The notes beneath the pieces are model-generated. The model searched no databases. It was not told the origin of the DNA and saw only the letters and a list, made by a program, of their open reading frames with translations. Positions 34,913 to 42,323 of a DNA stretch of 64,000 nt are shown one piece after another. The stretch's first letter is position 1. Each line of letters starts with the position of its first letter. Source of the DNA: Paenibacillus sp. JNUCC32 (lineage in GTDB: Bacteria; Bacillota; Bacilli; Paenibacillales; Paenibacillaceae); contig NZ_CP062260.1 of NCBI RefSeq assembly GCF_014863545.1, positions 5,791,501 to 5,855,500 on the forward strand. Direction: 5' to 3'. A program made the position numbers and the translations under genes.

Positions 34913-35142
34913 ATGACATCCTATGTAATAAACTATCGCAATCGTGCTAGAAATGTAAACCCGCTCCATGGATCAAGAAAACGAATACATAGAGGCTTTT
35001 CGAGAACAGTCTCTGTATAGGTTCTTCTTTCTATATTTTAGGCGGCTAAAGCGATTAAGCATCTATGTACATGGAGCCCGTTCATCTTTCGCCTAACTTC
35101 GGTTCAACTCGTCTTAAATCGACAAACATTCGGCAAAATGAC

Positions 35143-35170
35143 TTGATATTTACATAGGGTCCCTTAGAAT
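35143..35170 (+). promoter_or_regulatory. Predicted sigma-A promoter of the rsbQ-like operon
   Basis: TTGATA (35143-35148) and TAGAAT (35165-35170) are separated by 16 bases, about 38 bases before the chosen start codon. I see no sigma-B-type boxes. Confidence 0.55.
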
Positions 35171-35207
35171 GGAGAGAAAGAAGGAAGAGCATAGAGGAGT
35201 TTATGTC

Positions 35208-36023
35208 ATGAATGAGGTTATTGCACGGAATCACGTGAAGGTGCTGGGGACAGGGGAGCGTACGCTCATGCTGGCGCACGGCTTCGGCTGCGACCAGAGC
35301 ATGTGGAGATACATCCTGCCTGCCTTCGAACCGTTTTATCGGATCGTGCTGTTCGATTACGTGGGCTCGGGCGGTTCTAATTTGTCGGCGTATACATCGG
35401 AGAGGTACGACAGCCTTCGCGGCTATGCGCAGGATGTGCTGGACATTGTGGAGGCGCTGGAGCTTCGGGACGTGATTTTTATAGGTCATTCGGTCAGCTC
35501 CATGATCGGGATGCTGGCATCGATCGAACATCCGGAGTATTTCGCGAAATTAATCATGATCGGGCCATCTCCGCGATATCTGAATGATGACGGGTACGTC
35601 GGAGGATTTGATAAAAGCGATGTGACGGAGCTGCTGGATATGATGGAGATGAATTTTGCCGGATGGGCAAGCTTCCTCGCGCCGATCGCGATGAAGAACC
35701 CGGAGATGCCGAAGCTGACCCAAGAGCTGGAGCGCAGCTTTATTTCGGCGGATCCGGCGATTACGAGGGAGTTCGCCGAGGTCACCTTTTTCTCGGACTG
35801 CCGGCAGGCGTTATCCCAAGCCACGATTCCCTCGCTGATCCTGCAATGCTCGGATGACAGCATCGTCCCTATTGCCGCAGGCGAGTATTTGCACAGTCAT
35901 CTGGATAACAGTACGTTCCGCTTGATGGAGGCGAAGGGGCATTATCCGCATATCAGCCATCCCGAGGAGACGATTGCGTTGATCAATGACTATCTGAAAT
36001 CTGAAGCGGCGTATACAGGCTAG
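35208..36023 (+). CDS. rsbQ: RsbQ-like alpha/beta hydrolase (signal-sensing partner of a PAS protein)
   Basis: The 271-residue protein reads almost domain for domain like Bacillus subtilis RsbQ (269 residues). Shared segments are ARNHVKV, HGFGCDQSMWRY, FDYVGSGGS, GYAQDVLDIVEALEL, GHSVSSMIGMLASI, IGPSPRYLND, GGF, FFSDCR, PSLILQCSDD and GHYPHISHPEETI. The catalytic triad is S95, the Asp of CSDD and the His of KGHYPH. RsbQ makes or hands over a small hydrophobic signal needed by the PAS domain of RsbP in the energy-stress branch of the sigma-B pathway. The start is ATG 35208, 8 bases after AGAGGAG. The next gene, 35 bases on, encodes an RsbP-like PAS fused to GGDEF. Confidence 0.92.
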   Translation: MNEVIARNHVKVLGTGERTLMLAHGFGCDQSMWRYILPAFEPFYRIVLFDYVGSGGSNLSAYTSERYDSLRGYAQDVLDIVEALELRDVIFIGHSVSSMIGMLASIEHPEYFAKLIMIGPSPRYLNDDGYVGGFDKSDVTELLDMMEMNFAGWASFLAPIAMKNPEMPKLTQELERSFISADPAITREFAEVTFFSDCRQALSQATIPSLILQCSDDSIVPIAAGEYLHSHLDNSTFRLMEAKGHYPHISHPEETIALINDYLKSEAAYTG

Positions 36024-36058
36024 CGGGAATGTATTTGGAAAGGATCGATCGATAAGCA

Positions 36059-37054
36059 ATGGATGAACGATTGAACTATGCGCCATGCGGCTATGTCTCC
36101 ATCACCCACGAAGGCATGGTGGCGGAGGTGAACCAGACCTTCCTCGACATGATGGGGTATCGGCTGGAAGACGTGGTGCAGAAGCATTTTGAAGCTATGA
36201 TGTCGACGGCGAACAAGCTTATATTCCACTCTTACTTCTATCCGCATATCAATCTGGACGGGCATGTGGAGGAGTTGATTATCCGGCTTAAGAACAGCCG
36301 GGGGGAATCGGTGCCGTTTATATTGAATGGACGCAAATTGGAGCGTGAGGGCCAGGAACGGCTGGACTGCGTATTGGTGCAGATGGGCAAACGTTTCGAT
36401 TATGAAATGGAGCTTCGGATGGCCAACAAGCAGATTGAGAAGGCCTATTGGGAAAAAGACCAGGCATTGGCCGAGCTGCAGCAGATCCATGCCGAGATTG
36501 AACGGAAGCAGACGGAGCTCATGGAGATTAACGCGGTTCTGTTGGAACTGTCGAATACCGACAAGCTGACCGGATTGAAGAACCGGAGATTCTTTCAGGA
36601 GAAGCTGGAAGAGCAGCTGATGCAGTATAACCATAACCGGATTCCGCTTTCGTTGTTCATCATCGACATTGATCATTTTAAGCGCGTGAACGATACTTGG
36701 GGACATGGGTATGGGGATGAGGTTCTGTTTAATGTAGCAACCATCCTGAAGACCCACGCCGTCGAAGGGGAGACGGTGGCCCGCTATGGCGGAGAGGAGT
36801 TTGTCATGATCCTCCCGGAAACGGATGCGGAGAAAGCAAAGGCCGGCGCGGAGCGGTTACGGCGGGCAGTCCAGGATTTCAGCTGGAAAACGGGCAGCAT
36901 GACGATCAGTATCGGCATCATCACGGCCAGTCCGGACGCCAATGAAGCGACGCTCCTGCAAAAAGCGGACGAAGCTCTCTATGCCTCCAAGCAAAATGGA
37001 CGAAACCAGGTTTCCCATTATGAGGATTTGAGGCTCCAGGGATATTCGCCTTAA
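36059..37054 (+). CDS. RsbP-type PAS domain fused to a GGDEF diguanylate cyclase
   Basis: This 331-residue cytosolic protein starts MDERLNYAPCGYVSI and has a PAS domain (about 1-112) that resembles the N-terminal PAS of RsbP, including the short start and the HVEELIIRLKNSRGESVPF region. A coiled coil (about 115-165) follows. The output is a GGDEF domain (about 166-325) with SNTDKLTGLKNRRFF, metal-binding D203 in IIDIDHFKRVND and active-site GGEEF (244-248). No RxxD inhibitory site precedes GGEEF. In RsbP the same input drives a PP2C phosphatase. Here the same position holds a cyclase that should make cyclic-di-GMP. It is coupled to the RsbQ-like gene upstream. Confidence 0.93.
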   Translation: MDERLNYAPCGYVSITHEGMVAEVNQTFLDMMGYRLEDVVQKHFEAMMSTANKLIFHSYFYPHINLDGHVEELIIRLKNSRGESVPFILNGRKLEREGQERLDCVLVQMGKRFDYEMELRMANKQIEKAYWEKDQALAELQQIHAEIERKQTELMEINAVLLELSNTDKLTGLKNRRFFQEKLEEQLMQYNHNRIPLSLFIIDIDHFKRVNDTWGHGYGDEVLFNVATILKTHAVEGETVARYGGEEFVMILPETDAEKAKAGAERLRRAVQDFSWKTGSMTISIGIITASPDANEATLLQKADEALYASKQNGRNQVSHYEDLRLQGYSP

Positions 37055-37069
37055 TACATTCTATCCACG

Positions 37070-37114
37070 AAAAAGCCATAACCAAGTTGAGCCTAAGCTC
37101 GCATGGTTATGGCT
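37070..37114 (-). terminator. Minus-strand terminator after the CdsA-like gene
   Basis: AGCCATAACCA and TGGTTATGGCT form a perfect 11-bp stem. A5 on the left gives a T-run on the minus strand. It may also slow plus-strand transcripts of the GGDEF gene. Confidence 0.8.
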
Positions 37115-37170
37115 TATAGAGGTTCAGGCCCCTGAGCCTTGTTAACCTATTTTTTGCGTGAGAGGCGAAA

Positions 37171-38085
37171 CTACATAAAATCGTAAAAGTAACGGATGAA
37201 ATGAAAAAAGATCGGCGAGGTATACGTCAGGCTGTCGACGCGGCTCAGGTAACTTTTCTTCAAAGCATCGAATCGTCCGTCATCCCCGATTAATAAATCG
37301 CGCTTCAGCACGGAAACCGTCAAGCTGCCGAAGAAGCCGGCGAGGCTGATCAGCATGCCGGACAAGAGGCCGAAGGTCGGGCTAAGCGGCGTCAGATAGG
37401 GATAGATGAGATAGGAGCATCCGGTGGTAACGAGAAACGCGCACGCAAAGCCTTCCCAAGTGAGATTCGGGTTCGATGTCGGCACGATTCTCCGTTTGCC
37501 GAAATAGAGGGAAGCGATCGTGTGCACCACATCGTTCAGCTGCGTTAAGACGACGAGAAACAGCACGAGCCCAGCTCCATACTGGGGCGTGGCAAATTGA
37601 AAATAAGCCAGGTGGCTGAGACCGAATACCATGAGCATGAGTCCCCACTGGGTCGAGCTGACGCTGCGCATAAATCCGACGGTGCCCTTGTTGATCAACC
37701 GTGGAAGCGGCAGCACCAAGAATACATAGATTGGAATGAACACGATGAACATCCCGTACCATTCGATATAGATCCAATAGAATTGGACGGGGATGGTTAG
37801 ATAAGCCCACAGAAATAAACGGCGATCGGCCTTCCGGGTTTTGATCATCGAGAAATATTCTTTGAGCGTAAAGAAGGTCAGCACCATAAGGGATAGCAGG
37901 GATACGACGGGATTCAAAAGGGTCGCCAAACAGAAGATGACGAGCATGCCCCACCAGGTTTTGATGCGGAATCCTACTTCGGTATAGTCGATATTCGGCT
38001 GCGTCTTACTCATCACGTAATACAGGAGCTGGATGACCGATAAGACGGAGAATATAAGGATCAAGGTTAAAAGCGAGCTTTCCAT
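37171..38085 (-). CDS. CdsA-like phosphatidate cytidylyltransferase homologue
   Basis: The 304-residue protein has about eight transmembrane helices and the C-terminal CDP-transferase region SLTVSVLKRDLLIGDD...LSRVDSLTYTSPIFFHFIRYFY, the place of the S.xKRxxxxKD...D.D signature. In canonical CdsA the second part reads KD.g...pGHGGxxDRxDS. Here it is GDDGRFDALKKSYLSRVDS, so the glycine-rich turn is altered. It may be a paralogue with a different lipid substrate, like YnbB-type proteins. The gene is divergent from the NlpC/P60-like gene. Confidence 0.8.
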   Translation of the reverse strand: MESSLLTLILIFSVLSVIQLLYYVMSKTQPNIDYTEVGFRIKTWWGMLVIFCLATLLNPVVSLLSLMVLTFFTLKEYFSMIKTRKADRRLFLWAYLTIPVQFYWIYIEWYGMFIVFIPIYVFLVLPLPRLINKGTVGFMRSVSSTQWGLMLMVFGLSHLAYFQFATPQYGAGLVLFLVVLTQLNDVVHTIASLYFGKRRIVPTSNPNLTWEGFACAFLVTTGCSYLIYPYLTPLSPTFGLLSGMLISLAGFFGSLTVSVLKRDLLIGDDGRFDALKKSYLSRVDSLTYTSPIFFHFIRYFYDFM

Positions 38086-38192
38086 ATGCCTGTCATCACC
38101 AACTTGTCACGGGGTACGATTCTTGTTCTACTAAAAGAATCATATGTTATTATGAAGGAATAATTCAATACGGATAAGGGGAAATTTCGTAA

Positions 38193-38729
38193 ATGGTAGA
38201 CGATCAATCGGTCTTTATATTGCTTACCAATACCGGAACGCTCTTTACGAAAGTCATTCAGGGCTATACGAGAGCGCCTTATAATCATGCCTCGATCTCC
38301 TTTAACCGGGAGCTGTCGGAGTTATATAGTTTTGGGAGGAAGAATCCTAACAACCCCCTGAACGGCGGATTTGTAAAAGAGGATTTGAAGACGGGAACGT
38401 TCAGCAAGTACCCCAACACGACCTGCGTGATCTATGAGCTTCAGGTATCCGAACGCGACATCGCGAAGATGAAGCGGGTTTTGCAGGCTTTTATCCGAAA
38501 GGATAAAAAGTATTTCTATAACATATTGGGCGTCCTGGGCATCGCCCTGAAGGAACCGATCGAATTCAGCAATTCCTATTTCTGTTCGCAATTCGTGGCC
38601 GAGATTCTGCAGCGTTCCGGAGTAAGGTTATGGGATAAGCTGCCTGCCTTGGTGACGCCGGACGATTTTCGCCAAAGCGAGCGCCTGCAGTTGATATATG
38701 AAGGGAAGCTGAGCGAGTATGAGCCTTGA
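38193..38729 (+). CDS. Permuted NlpC/P60 (YiiX/YebB-like) cysteine hydrolase
   Basis: The 178-residue protein has the circularly permuted papain-like order, with the His first (H32 in RAPYNHASISF) and the Cys late (C131 in NSYFCSQFVAEILQRSG). It ends with the VTPDDF element common in this group. Members are thought to act on peptidoglycan peptides or on lipid or amide bonds. There is no signal peptide, so it acts in the cytosol or at the inner membrane face. A neighbouring CdsA-like gene in divergent orientation hints at lipid metabolism. GGGGAAA lies upstream of ATG 38193. Confidence 0.85.
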   Translation: MVDDQSVFILLTNTGTLFTKVIQGYTRAPYNHASISFNRELSELYSFGRKNPNNPLNGGFVKEDLKTGTFSKYPNTTCVIYELQVSERDIAKMKRVLQAFIRKDKKYFYNILGVLGIALKEPIEFSNSYFCSQFVAEILQRSGVRLWDKLPALVTPDDFRQSERLQLIYEGKLSEYEP

Positions 38730-39074
38730 ACTTCACAAAGCATTGTCGGCATCCTGCGGACATGACCAACTTGTAAGGCGGACGGTTGCTAAGACATTCA
38801 GCTTCAAGCGCATCCATTTATGCTCGGCAGTGTCAGCTATTACCTTATTACGAAATAAGGAAAAAGCCCGCTTAGTCTGCATCCAGATGAGGCTGGGCTT
38901 TTTGCAGTTCGTGGATGATGAAGGTCGGGAGCCCCTCCCAGCAGCAAGTACTGGAGATTAAACAGCATTTGCTATAAAATGGAGTTATGAAAATGAAATG
39001 AAGTTTCATCTAATGAAACGAAAGGGTGTCGTAGTCAGGATTCGCTTATATCTTGGATGGGAGCGTGGTTTAGG
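38730..39074. other. Intergenic region with a terminator-like hairpin only
   Basis: Apart from the hairpin at 38861-38903 and a small CCTTATT/AATAAGG stem before it, I see nothing in these 345 bases. Confidence 0.4.
38861..38903 (+). terminator. Terminator-like hairpin
   Basis: AAAAAGCCC and GGGCTTTTT bracket an imperfectly paired loop. It can act in both directions; the only adjacent gene it can end is the NlpC/P60-like gene. Confidence 0.65.
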
Positions 39075-39824
39075 ATGAACAGCAAGGAACGGTTTTCGAA
39101 TCGCGTGGATTCGTACACGAAGTATCGCCCGAGTTATCCGCAGGAGGTCATGGATTATCTGTATGACACGGTGGGACTGCATGGCGATATCGCCGATATT
39201 GGCGCAGGGACGGGGATATTCACGAAGCTGCTGCTGAAACGGGGGAGCCATGTGACCGCCGTGGAGCCCAATCAGGCGATGCGGGAAGCTGCCGAGTCGG
39301 ACCTTGGCGGCGAGCCCGGCTTCCGCATGGTTTCCGGTTCGGCCGAAATGACGGGGCTGCCCGATCAATCGGTGGATCATATCGTGAGCGCCCAGGCTTT
39401 TCACTGGTTTGACCGTCATGCGGCCCAGTCGGAGTTTCGGCGGATTCTGAGGCCGGGCGGGAAGGTTGCCCTGATATGGAATTCCAGGCTCACGGAGGGA
39501 ACGCCGTTCCTGGGGGCATATGAGCAGTTGCTCCTTACCTATGGCACCGACTATAAAGAAGTGGACCAGAAGAATATTGGGCATGAAACGCTGGCGGCCT
39601 TTTTCTGTTCAGGAGATATGAAGGAGGCGAAATTCTTCAATCGGCAGACATTCGATTATGAAGGCTTATGCGGTCGCCTTCACTCGTCATCTTATGCTCC
39701 CCTGCCCGGGCATCCGAACTACGAGCCGATGATGAAGGAGCTCCAAACCATCTATGAGCGGAATGAGCAGGATGGCTGCGTGTTTTTTGACTACGAGACG
39801 AAGGTGTACTGGGGAGAGGTTTAA
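39075..39824 (+). CDS. Class I SAM-dependent methyltransferase
   Basis: The 249-residue protein has the SAM-binding motif DIGAGTGIFTKLLL, acidic VEPNQAM and post-I region FRRILRPGGKVALIWN. This matches the methyltransferase-11 type with the MNSKERFSNRVDSYTKYRPSYP opening, often annotated as YcgJ/Tam-like. ATG 39075 is preferred to ATG 39057 because family members start here and GGAG lies upstream. The substrate is unknown. The WYL regulator follows after 23 bases, so the two are probably co-transcribed. Confidence 0.92.
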   Translation: MNSKERFSNRVDSYTKYRPSYPQEVMDYLYDTVGLHGDIADIGAGTGIFTKLLLKRGSHVTAVEPNQAMREAAESDLGGEPGFRMVSGSAEMTGLPDQSVDHIVSAQAFHWFDRHAAQSEFRRILRPGGKVALIWNSRLTEGTPFLGAYEQLLLTYGTDYKEVDQKNIGHETLAAFFCSGDMKEAKFFNRQTFDYEGLCGRLHSSSYAPLPGHPNYEPMMKELQTIYERNEQDGCVFFDYETKVYWGEV

Positions 39825-39847
39825 GTCCTTTCGGAGGTAAACATAGA

Positions 39848-40795
39848 ATGAACAAGACCGATCGATTACTGGCCATCCTGCTTGAGCTGCAGCAGCGCAA
39901 GGTTATGCGGGCCGAAGATTTGGCATCCCTATTCGAAACGAGCGTCCGGACCATCTACCGGGATATTCAGGCTCTTAGTGAAGCAGGCGTACCCGTGATC
40001 GGAGCCCCCGGGCAAGGATACTCGTTAATGGAGGGGTACTTTCTGCCGCCCATCATGTTCACGGCAGAGGAAGCCGTGGCGCTGCTCATAGGAACGGATT
40101 TCGTCGAGCAGCGCTTTGACGCAGACTATGGCGAGAAGGCTAGGGCTTCCCGCAAGAAGATAGAGTCCATTCTGCCGGACCGTGTCCGCGCAGACGCTGC
40201 CCGGGTTCGAAAGACCATGCGGCTCCTTGCTCCCGGCAGCAAGGCAGCTTTAGGAGAAGAGAGGGATTATCTGGAATTGGTTCGTAGGGCCATACTTGAG
40301 GAACGGAAGATAGAATTCCATTACGTGAAGAACATGCCGGATTCCAAAGGCAACCGAAAGAGCTTTCGCTCGGCGGCCCCTTATGGCCTGGCCTTTCTTC
40401 AAGGCTCATGGACATTGATTGCCTGGTGCGACCTCCGGCAAGGCATTCGTCATTTTCGGTTGTCCCGCATGAAGGACCTGACGATCCTTGAGGAGCGCTT
40501 TGAGATGCCGCCGGATTTTCATCTGGAGAATTATCGGCCACGGGATGACCGCAATTTGCTGGTACGGGTTCTGGCAAGTCATGGCATCGCGGATCGAGTG
40601 AAGGAAGCCGGCAACTATTATATAGAGACTTTAGAGGAGTGCGAGGAAGGACTGCTTGTGAGCTTTCGCGTCCGCCGTCCTGAGGAGATCCTGCATTGGG
40701 TGCTCGGCTGGGGATCGGATGTCGTTGTGCTTGAACCGCAATCCTTCCGAGACCGAATCCGTGACGAAGCGGAGAAGATGTTTAAACGCTACTGA
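39848..40795 (+). CDS. HTH-WYL transcriptional regulator (YafY/DeoR-like)
   Basis: The 315-residue protein has an N-terminal winged helix (DRLLAILLELQQRKVMRAEDLASLFETSVRTIYRDIQAL). A WYL domain follows (about 130-215, ending FLQGSWTLIAWCDLRQGIRHFRLSRMKDL) and a C-terminal WCX extension. WYL domains bind ligands, often nucleotides or nucleic acid. It may control the methyltransferase gene it follows. GGAGG precedes ATG 39848. Its stop codon lies inside the stem of the terminator. Confidence 0.94.
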   Translation: MNKTDRLLAILLELQQRKVMRAEDLASLFETSVRTIYRDIQALSEAGVPVIGAPGQGYSLMEGYFLPPIMFTAEEAVALLIGTDFVEQRFDADYGEKARASRKKIESILPDRVRADAARVRKTMRLLAPGSKAALGEERDYLELVRRAILEERKIEFHYVKNMPDSKGNRKSFRSAAPYGLAFLQGSWTLIAWCDLRQGIRHFRLSRMKDLTILEERFEMPPDFHLENYRPRDDRNLLVRVLASHGIADRVKEAGNYYIETLEECEEGLLVSFRVRRPEEILHWVLGWGSDVVVLEPQSFRDRIRDEAEKMFKRY

Positions 40796-40818
40796 CATGA
40801 CGTTGTCAGTAGCGTTTT
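40784..40818 (+). terminator. Intrinsic terminator overlapping the WYL stop codon
   Basis: AAACGCTACTGACA and TGTCAGTAGCGTTT form a perfect 14-bp stem, followed by TTG. The TGA stop of the WYL gene is part of the left arm. Confidence 0.92.
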
Positions 40819-40856
40819 TGTATATTCGGTACAAAGACGATGAAGGGGTTGTTGAT

Positions 40857-41396
40857 ATGAATACAAAGGAAGCATTGCAGCGCTTGGAAGAGACAGTAAA
40901 GGTATATGTGCAGGAGCTGGATGGATTCAGCGAGGAGCAATTAAGATATAGGCCAGCGGAGGACGAGTGGTCGATCGGGCAAATGTACCAGCACTTGATT
41001 CAATCCGCACTGTACATGCATCTGCGGAACATCGACCAGTGCTTGAACATGAATGGAGATGCGGCAGCTTCCCCGGCCGGAAAAACGGAAGTGGGAGCGG
41101 CGATATTCGAACAGGGCAGTTTCCCGCCCATCCGCATTCAGGTTCCGCCGTCTCCGCAGTATACCCCGGAACAGCCCGCAGACAAGGAGCAGCTGATTCA
41201 AGGCTTGAATGCCGTCCTCCATCGGGTGAAAGAAACCGAACCGAAGCTTGGTGAGGCATCCTTGCAGCATACCGTCCCCCATCCGAGGTTCGGAGGATTG
41301 CATGCCAAAGAGTGGTTTTTGCTCATTGAGATGCATTATCGTCATCATGTTCGACAGCTGAATCGGTTGAAACAGGCGTTAGAGCAGCGGGTATGA
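40857..41396 (+). CDS. DinB-family protein
   Basis: This 179-residue four-helix-bundle protein belongs to the DinB_2 group, with PAEDEWSIGQMYQHLIQSALYMHLRNID (first His) and the C-terminal HAKEWFLLIEMHYRHHVRQLNRL (further His). It probably binds a metal; the reaction is unknown. It is only distantly related to the DinB protein at 30360. The start is ATG 40857 after AAGGGG; the longer frame from 40719 overlaps the WYL gene and its terminator. Confidence 0.9.
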   Translation: MNTKEALQRLEETVKVYVQELDGFSEEQLRYRPAEDEWSIGQMYQHLIQSALYMHLRNIDQCLNMNGDAAASPAGKTEVGAAIFEQGSFPPIRIQVPPSPQYTPEQPADKEQLIQGLNAVLHRVKETEPKLGEASLQHTVPHPRFGGLHAKEWFLLIEMHYRHHVRQLNRLKQALEQRV

Positions 41397-41432
41397 TGAC
41401 ATATCAGGCTGCGGATGTCCGAATACAACAAG

Positions 41433-41460
41433 AGAACGGTCAAAGTGCTTTGACCGTTCT
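41433..41460 (-). terminator. Minus-strand terminator overlapping the GNAT stop codon
   Basis: AGAACGGTCAAA and TTTGACCGTTCT form a perfect 12-bp stem. On the minus strand the left arm is the last coding codons of the GNAT gene and a T-rich run follows. Confidence 0.75.
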
Positions 41461-42318
41461 CCATAGTATCTCCTTCTGAACATTCGGATGATGGATCCGC
41501 CGCTGCATGAATCGGACCATGTCCGCATTGTCCGCTTCGACGAAGAATATCCAATCTTTGTATTGCCCTTCACGCACAATTCGCCGGCTAGCCTCGGCCA
41601 GAAGCGTAATTCCGCGCCCTGTTCGTTGATGGGACTGCCTCACAAACATCGTTTTAAAGAGCAAGGTTTGTGCATGGAACGGCTCCAGTATCATCCAGCC
41701 TATGATCGCATCCCGATACCGCAATGCCAGGCTCCGCTGTCGGTCGATCAAATCCTCTTCGGCAAAAGGATCCAGGATGGGCGGATACCAGTCGCCGTTT
41801 CCTTTGGCCATCTCCACTCGTTCCTTGCCCGTAAGCTCGTGAAACGGAATAGCGAGGTAATCGCCGGGCAGCTTCAGAGACTGGATCCGCGGCAGTTCTT
41901 TCAGGATGTCAAAGGAACCGTTCCATACATGGATACCGGGTGCAGGCTCAGGAAATCCGCATGACTGAAGAAAGGAAGCTTCCAACGATGCAACATGGCT
42001 GGCCCCCAAGTATTCGGTCCTGATCCAACATATCCCTTGCTGCCGCAGCAGCGATTCGAGCATGCCGTACAGCTGGAGCCCGATCCCCTGCCGTCGGCAG
42101 GGTTCGGTTATGACTAGTGCTTGCAGGTTGGCTGACAATTCCGCACCGTTCCGCTTCGCAATCGCAATTCCAAGCGGCATGCCTCCGCCGATCGCTCCCA
42201 ATGCGATGCAGTTCGGCGGCAGTACGCGCAGATAGTCCCGCAGCTCAGGGGGGACCAACGAGCTGAACTCTGAAGGCAGTGCGCCTTGGAAAGCGCGAAC
42301 CTCAATGGATGTTTTCAT
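41440..42318 (-). CDS. Tandem GNAT N-acetyltransferase
   Basis: The 292-residue protein has two GNAT folds. The first (about 1-140) holds the acetyl-CoA loop VITEPCRRQGIGLQLYGMLE and the second (about 150-292) MFVRQSHQRTGRGITLLAEA. The R/Q-x-x-G-x-G/A loop is well preserved in the first and modified in the second. Substrate unknown. The start codon lies 5 bases from the stop of the SLH gene on the same strand and lacks a good ribosome-binding site. Translation may therefore depend on coupling to the SLH gene. Confidence 0.88.
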   Translation of the reverse strand: MKTSIEVRAFQGALPSEFSSLVPPELRDYLRVLPPNCIALGAIGGGMPLGIAIAKRNGAELSANLQALVITEPCRRQGIGLQLYGMLESLLRQQGICWIRTEYLGASHVASLEASFLQSCGFPEPAPGIHVWNGSFDILKELPRIQSLKLPGDYLAIPFHELTGKERVEMAKGNGDWYPPILDPFAEEDLIDRQRSLALRYRDAIIGWMILEPFHAQTLLFKTMFVRQSHQRTGRGITLLAEASRRIVREGQYKDWIFFVEADNADMVRFMQRRIHHPNVQKEILWRTVKAL

Positions 42319-42323
42319 GGCAA

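Larger units (their letters stand above)
34740..35207. other. 468-base divergent regulatory region
   Basis: This region separates the polysaccharide operon from the RsbQ/GGDEF operon. It contains a sigma-A-like promoter in each direction and a 12-bp direct repeat in the leader of the polysaccharide operon. No gene is convincing within it. Confidence 0.5.

Noticed and set aside
35143..35170. Sigma-B promoter ahead of the rsbQ-like gene
   Set aside because: No GTTTAA / GGGTAT-like pair is present; the boxes fit sigma-A better.
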